NCBI GenBank assembly: GCA_958296185.1
Contig: CATQIB010000019.1
Coordinates: 62,001-126,000 of the forward strand
DNA length: 64,000 bases
Reading direction: 5' to 3'
Origin: an uncultured Mesonia sp.
GTDB lineage: Bacteria > Bacteroidota > Bacteroidia > Flavobacteriales > Flavobacteriaceae
Under the pieces are notes generated by a model that was not told the origin of the DNA, did no database searches, and saw nothing but the letters and a program-made list of their open reading frames with translations. A program made the position numbers and the translations under genes. Positions 61,238-64,000 of this stretch are shown piece by piece. The first letter of the stretch is position 1, and the number at the start of each line of letters is the position of its first letter.

Positions 61238-62098
61238 CTATAAAAAACTATCAGTAATTTTTTTCACCAATTTAGTGCCATCTGGGTCTGCTTTTGTTTT
61301 TAGCTCACAAAAATCTTCTGCCCATTTTGAAGTTCGTATTCTTAAAGGTGGGTTTTCATTTTCAGAAATATCCAGAATTACTTCGGCTACTTCTAGACCT
61401 GTTTGGTAAACTTGTTCTTTGCCCTCATTTGCTCTTTTTTGGTTTCCAGCCATATATCTTTCAAATATTGGTAAGTATTCGCCTGTTGCAAATTGTCCTT
61501 CAGTCGCAGATTTTTCAATAGCAGAAGTCATAAATTCGGTAGCTATTCCACCTGGTTCAACACAAGTAACCTTAATATTAAAGGCATCACTAACATAAGC
61601 AGTAAGTCCCTCCATAAAACCTTCTACTGCAAATTTAGCACCGCAATATAATTCGTTAAAAGGTTGTCCTACTAAACCACCAACTGAGGTAATACTAATG
61701 ATCTGACCAGATTTTTGTTTTCTCATATAAGGCAATACGGCTTGTGTGCCGAACACAACTCCGTGATAATTTACGTCAGTAACCCATCTAATTTCTTCCT
61801 CAGAAGCCTGCTCTGTTGTTTTCGCAAAACCAGCACCTGCGTTATTCACTAATACATCTATTTTTCCATCTTTTTCTATAATAGTTTTTACGGCTGATTC
61901 TATTGAATCTATTTTAGTTACATCTAAAGGGAGTATTTCTATATTCAGATTTTCTTCCTGAATTTTCTGTTTAAGTTTTTCCGATTTTTCAAGATTTCGC
62001 ATTGTAGCGTAAACTTTGTAGTTGTTTTTGGCGAATAGAATAGCACTTTCAAATCCTACGCCTGTTGATGTTCCTGTGATTAATACATTTTTCGTCAT
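61238..62098 (-). CDS. Short-chain dehydrogenase/reductase (SDR)
   Basis: 286 residues of classical SDR type. The Rossmann glycine motif TGTSTGVGFESA is at 8-19, NNAGAG near 87-92, the catalytic Ser in ISITSVGG near 137-144, and YCGAK with catalytic Tyr/Lys near 155. Substrate not predictable; the Arg after the second strand (MRNLEKS) favours NADP. It lies in an operon with a TetR repressor and a DoxX-like protein, a set often induced by electrophiles or quinones. A palindromic operator lies 14 bases upstream. Confidence 0.93.
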   Translation of the reverse strand: MTKNVLITGTSTGVGFESAILFAKNNYKVYATMRNLEKSEKLKQKIQEENLNIEILPLDVTKIDSIESAVKTIIEKDGKIDVLVNNAGAGFAKTTEQASEEEIRWVTDVNYHGVVFGTQAVLPYMRKQKSGQIISITSVGGLVGQPFNELYCGAKFAVEGFMEGLTAYVSDAFNIKVTCVEPGGIATEFMTSAIEKSATEGQFATGEYLPIFERYMAGNQKRANEGKEQVYQTGLEVAEVILDISENENPPLRIRTSKWAEDFCELKTKADPDGTKLVKKITDSFL

Positions 62099-62111
62099 AC
62101 TTGTAGTTTTA

Positions 62112-62131
62112 TGGAACGAACGTTCATTCCA
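62112..62131. promoter_or_regulatory. Palindromic operator upstream of the SDR gene
   Basis: TGGAACGAACGTTCATTCCA is palindromic except for one pair. It lies in the 52-bp gap between tetR and the SDR gene, ending 13 bases from the SDR start codon. It shares the half-site TGGAAYGAAYRTTC with the operator in the tetR promoter. Likely a site for the adjacent TetR protein. Confidence 0.7.
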
Positions 62132-62150
62132 GGTTATTAATAAATTTTTT

Positions 62151-62708
62151 TTATTCTTTGATGGCGTCCCAAACCATTGTTACTTGATTTTTAAGAGAAG
62201 CTTGTTTTTTCTCTGTTTGTGTTTGATTAAAATACCATCTTAAATAGGATAGAATAGCACCACCTATGAACATTAAAATTTCTTCAATGTCAATGTTTTT
62301 GATAATGCGTTGTTGTTTTCCCAACATTAAAAGTTCAAAAACAGGAGTAATAGATTTCCGACCTTCTTCTTTGCTATTTTCCGTTATAATAGGAGATGCT
62401 TGTAGTTGCTCCATAAATCGGAAATAGTTAGGATTATTAATGAAGAAAGTAATAGCAATAGTAAAATAGTTTTCAAATTGAGTTTTGATTGGCTTATCTG
62501 ATTCAAAATTCTCAAAGAGTAATTTTTCCTGCTTTTTTATATCAGTGTAAATTTCATTAATTAAGGCTTCTTTGTTTGGGAAATAGTTATAAATAGTTCC
62601 CATTCCAGTTTTTGCCGCTTTGCCAATAGCAGACATTGGAGTATTATGAACTCCTTTTTCTACAAGTAACTCAAGTGCAGAAGCTAATATGATTTGTTTC
62701 TTATTCAC
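62151..62708 (-). CDS. TetR-family transcriptional repressor
   Basis: I choose the GTG at 62708 (MNKKQIILASALELLVEKGV), 185 residues. An upstream ATG at 62744 would lie inside the promoter and operator. The N-terminal HTH reads TPMSAIGKAAKTGMGTIYNY with FPNKEALINEIY, typical of TetR. The C-terminal ligand domain is unremarkable. It heads the operon with the SDR and DoxX genes and is probably autoregulated through the operator at 62725-62746. The inducer is unknown. Confidence 0.92.
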   Translation of the reverse strand: MNKKQIILASALELLVEKGVHNTPMSAIGKAAKTGMGTIYNYFPNKEALINEIYTDIKKQEKLLFENFESDKPIKTQFENYFTIAITFFINNPNYFRFMEQLQASPIITENSKEEGRKSITPVFELLMLGKQQRIIKNIDIEEILMFIGGAILSYLRWYFNQTQTEKKQASLKNQVTMVWDAIKE

Positions 62709-62712
62709 TTTG

Positions 62713-62744
62713 CAAATATAAAATAATTGGAATGAATATTCCAA
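62713..62744 (-). promoter_or_regulatory. tetR promoter with operator between its -33 and -7 boxes
   Basis: On the minus strand TTG (complement of 62742-62744) and TATATTTG (complement of 62713-62720) are 21 bases apart. The -7 box ends only 4 bases before the GTG. The palindrome AATTGGAAT-GA-ATATTCCAATT (62725-62746) fills the spacer, so bound repressor would block polymerase directly. Confidence 0.7.
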
Positions 62745-62859
62745 TTATTTTGTGATTTTTTTTAAAAAGTAGTGGTTTTATATTGTAGGCAACGGCAGTC
62801 AGTCTCAAAACTACCACTTAATGCTCTTAAAAATACTATTTTTCTGATTTTTATGAAAT

Positions 62860-64000
62860 TTATCGAGGAGTCAATATTTTTTGAAAATGATTTTTAGGGG
62901 CGTAAAAACAGTTTAAAATGAGTGCTAGTTGCATTTCTAGGTGATTAATAGCGGTTTTGACATTGGTGAAGCACAATTTCTTCTGCTTAATTAACTTCAA
63001 GATCCTTTTCAAGTTATAAGCTAACATCATTAGCCCTAAATCTGCACTGGCTGCCTTTATTCCTTTTTTGGTCATAATATGGTCAAATCCCCATTGCCTT
63101 TTTAATGTGCCATAAGGATGTTCTACCAAGGCCTGTCGTTTTTTATAAAGGCGCTCGTTTTTATAAACGCGTTGCGCATTGTTTTGAATATTCTGCGTGA
63201 ACTGGCTTCGTTGTATCACTTTTCCATTTGTTTTAGCCCTGGTACATTGGTCTCGTACCGGGCACTCTTTGCAAGCCTTAGTTTTATATTGTTTGAAAGT
63301 GTAATTACGTCCTTTGTAACGCGTGCCATTGGAGGTTAACTGTTTTTCTTGTGGACAGGTATAAGTATCATCATTAGAATTATATATAAAATATTCAGCA
63401 TTATAATCAGGGTTTGGAGCTTGGCTTTTTCGTCCTATCACAGGAATAGCAACCAAGGTGTTTATTCCCAGTTGGTCTGCTATATGAAATTCACTGCCCG
63501 TATGGTATAGGGCGGTAAACGAACTGGTCCTTAAAATAGATTTTGCCCTTCTAAGCATTGTTCCCATTGCTTTCTTATCGTTTTGGTTGCTAAGCTTATA
63601 ATCTATTAGTAATTTGTATTTGGCATCTACGGTGGTTTGTGCGGTATAACATACTTCGGTAATCATCCCACGCACAATTTGGTGCCTGCTGTCTGGATCT
63701 GATGTAGATAATTGGGGGTTTTCTGTACTGGTGTTTTCTTTCAGTTCTTTTTGAATCTGTTCGTATTTCACACGTTGTACCTTACGTTGGGCAATCTCTT
63801 TTTTTATCTCAGTTTTAGTATCCTTGTCGGCTTGGGCTAGAGCTTTGTTATGGGCAGCGAGCTTTTGATCTATATAATCTAGGTGGCGTTGCACCTTCTT
63901 GTTATTATAGTTATTCTTCTTACTGTTCTGAGCTCTTAATTTTGTTGAATCTCCAGCGATAAGTTCGCCGCCTATAAGGTTAAAATTTTTGGCAATGCTA
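62860..64000 (-). CDS. IS1182-like transposase, 5' end beyond the window
   Basis: The frame is open from the stop at 62860 to the right edge. The codons above 63894 still read as transposase (NLIGGELIAGDSTKLRAQNS), so the N-terminal part lies outside. Recognisable parts are DSTKLRAQ near the edge, a Cys-rich CPxxxxC finger (TKACKECPVRDQCTRAKT), RYGTLKRQWG-like HPYGTLKRQWGFDHIMTKKG with the final catalytic Glu region, and LMMLAYNLKRIL. These match the DDE transposases of the IS1182 group. The gene appears intact over the visible 380 codons. Confidence 0.88.
   Translation of the reverse strand, partial: SIAKNFNLIGGELIAGDSTKLRAQNSKKNNYNNKKVQRHLDYIDQKLAAHNKALAQADKDTKTEIKKEIAQRKVQRVKYEQIQKELKENTSTENPQLSTSDPDSRHQIVRGMITEVCYTAQTTVDAKYKLLIDYKLSNQNDKKAMGTMLRRAKSILRTSSFTALYHTGSEFHIADQLGINTLVAIPVIGRKSQAPNPDYNAEYFIYNSNDDTYTCPQEKQLTSNGTRYKGRNYTFKQYKTKACKECPVRDQCTRAKTNGKVIQRSQFTQNIQNNAQRVYKNERLYKKRQALVEHPYGTLKRQWGFDHIMTKKGIKAASADLGLMMLAYNLKRILKLIKQKKLCFTNVKTAINHLEMQLALILNCFYAPKNHFQKILTPR

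Overview
The window reads as chromosomal DNA of a marine-type member of the Flavobacteriaceae (Bacteroidota). The evidence is AT-rich sequence, near absence of Shine-Dalgarno sites, promoters of the TTG / 17-21 nt / TAnnTTTG type (clearest upstream of the two tRNAs and of the tetR gene), several proteins with C-terminal type IX secretion sorting domains, a fused CusA-TolC efflux pump, RteC, and a Bacteroidota-type tyrosine recombinase. Genus cannot be decided from the sequence alone.

Layout. (1) 1-3990: three minus-strand genes (PD-(D/E)XK nuclease, OLD-like ATPase/TOPRIM protein, small lipoprotein). Each is separated by 130-170 bp elements whose ends are complementary AAC/GTT core sites. This looks like an integron-type gene-cassette array without a visible integrase. 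(2) 4091-9121: a small integrative element (unknown protein, DnaC-like ATPase, winged-helix protein, excisionase-like HTH, RteC, tyrosine recombinase). It ends in 21 perfect 12-bp repeats flanked by 13-bp direct repeats, next to tRNA-Pro and tRNA-Ser. (3) 9736-28867: core genes. These include a Crp/Fnr regulator, a DUF488/hemerythrin pair, a tightly overlapping glycolytic operon pfkA-gapA-BadF-type kinase-pgi, a CocE-type hydrolase, a DEAD-box helicase, TrmH-like methylase, an ECF sigma/anti-sigma pair, a four-CHRD lipoprotein, a sirtuin, an EamA transporter and purB. (4) 28337-37666: heavy-metal efflux locus (DUF3347 lipoprotein, CusB-like adaptor with a degenerate metal-binding motif, His/Cys-rich protein, CusA-TolC fusion, second adaptor, 46-residue membrane peptide). 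(5) 37720-42888: uridine kinase, DivIC, the two methylmalonyl-CoA mutase subunits, a REP-like structured element and an exported YciI protein. (6) 42955-54917: secreted and surface proteins, including a 1481-residue protein with ten 78-residue HYR repeats. (7) 55423-57522: NYN-domain protein and a glutamate-receptor-like potassium channel. (8) 57993-64000: an accessory zone with two paralogous unknown exported proteins on either side of a decayed IS110 transposase, an IS3 remnant with an (ATA)9 tract, a TetR-SDR-DoxX operon with two palindromic operators, and an IS1182-like transposase that runs off the right edge.

The genes most likely to be new biology are the cassette array at the left end, the 12-bp repeat array beside the recombinase, and the unknown paralogue pair at 58-60 kb. 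Everything else matches known families. All function calls come from reading motifs by eye; no database search was possible.
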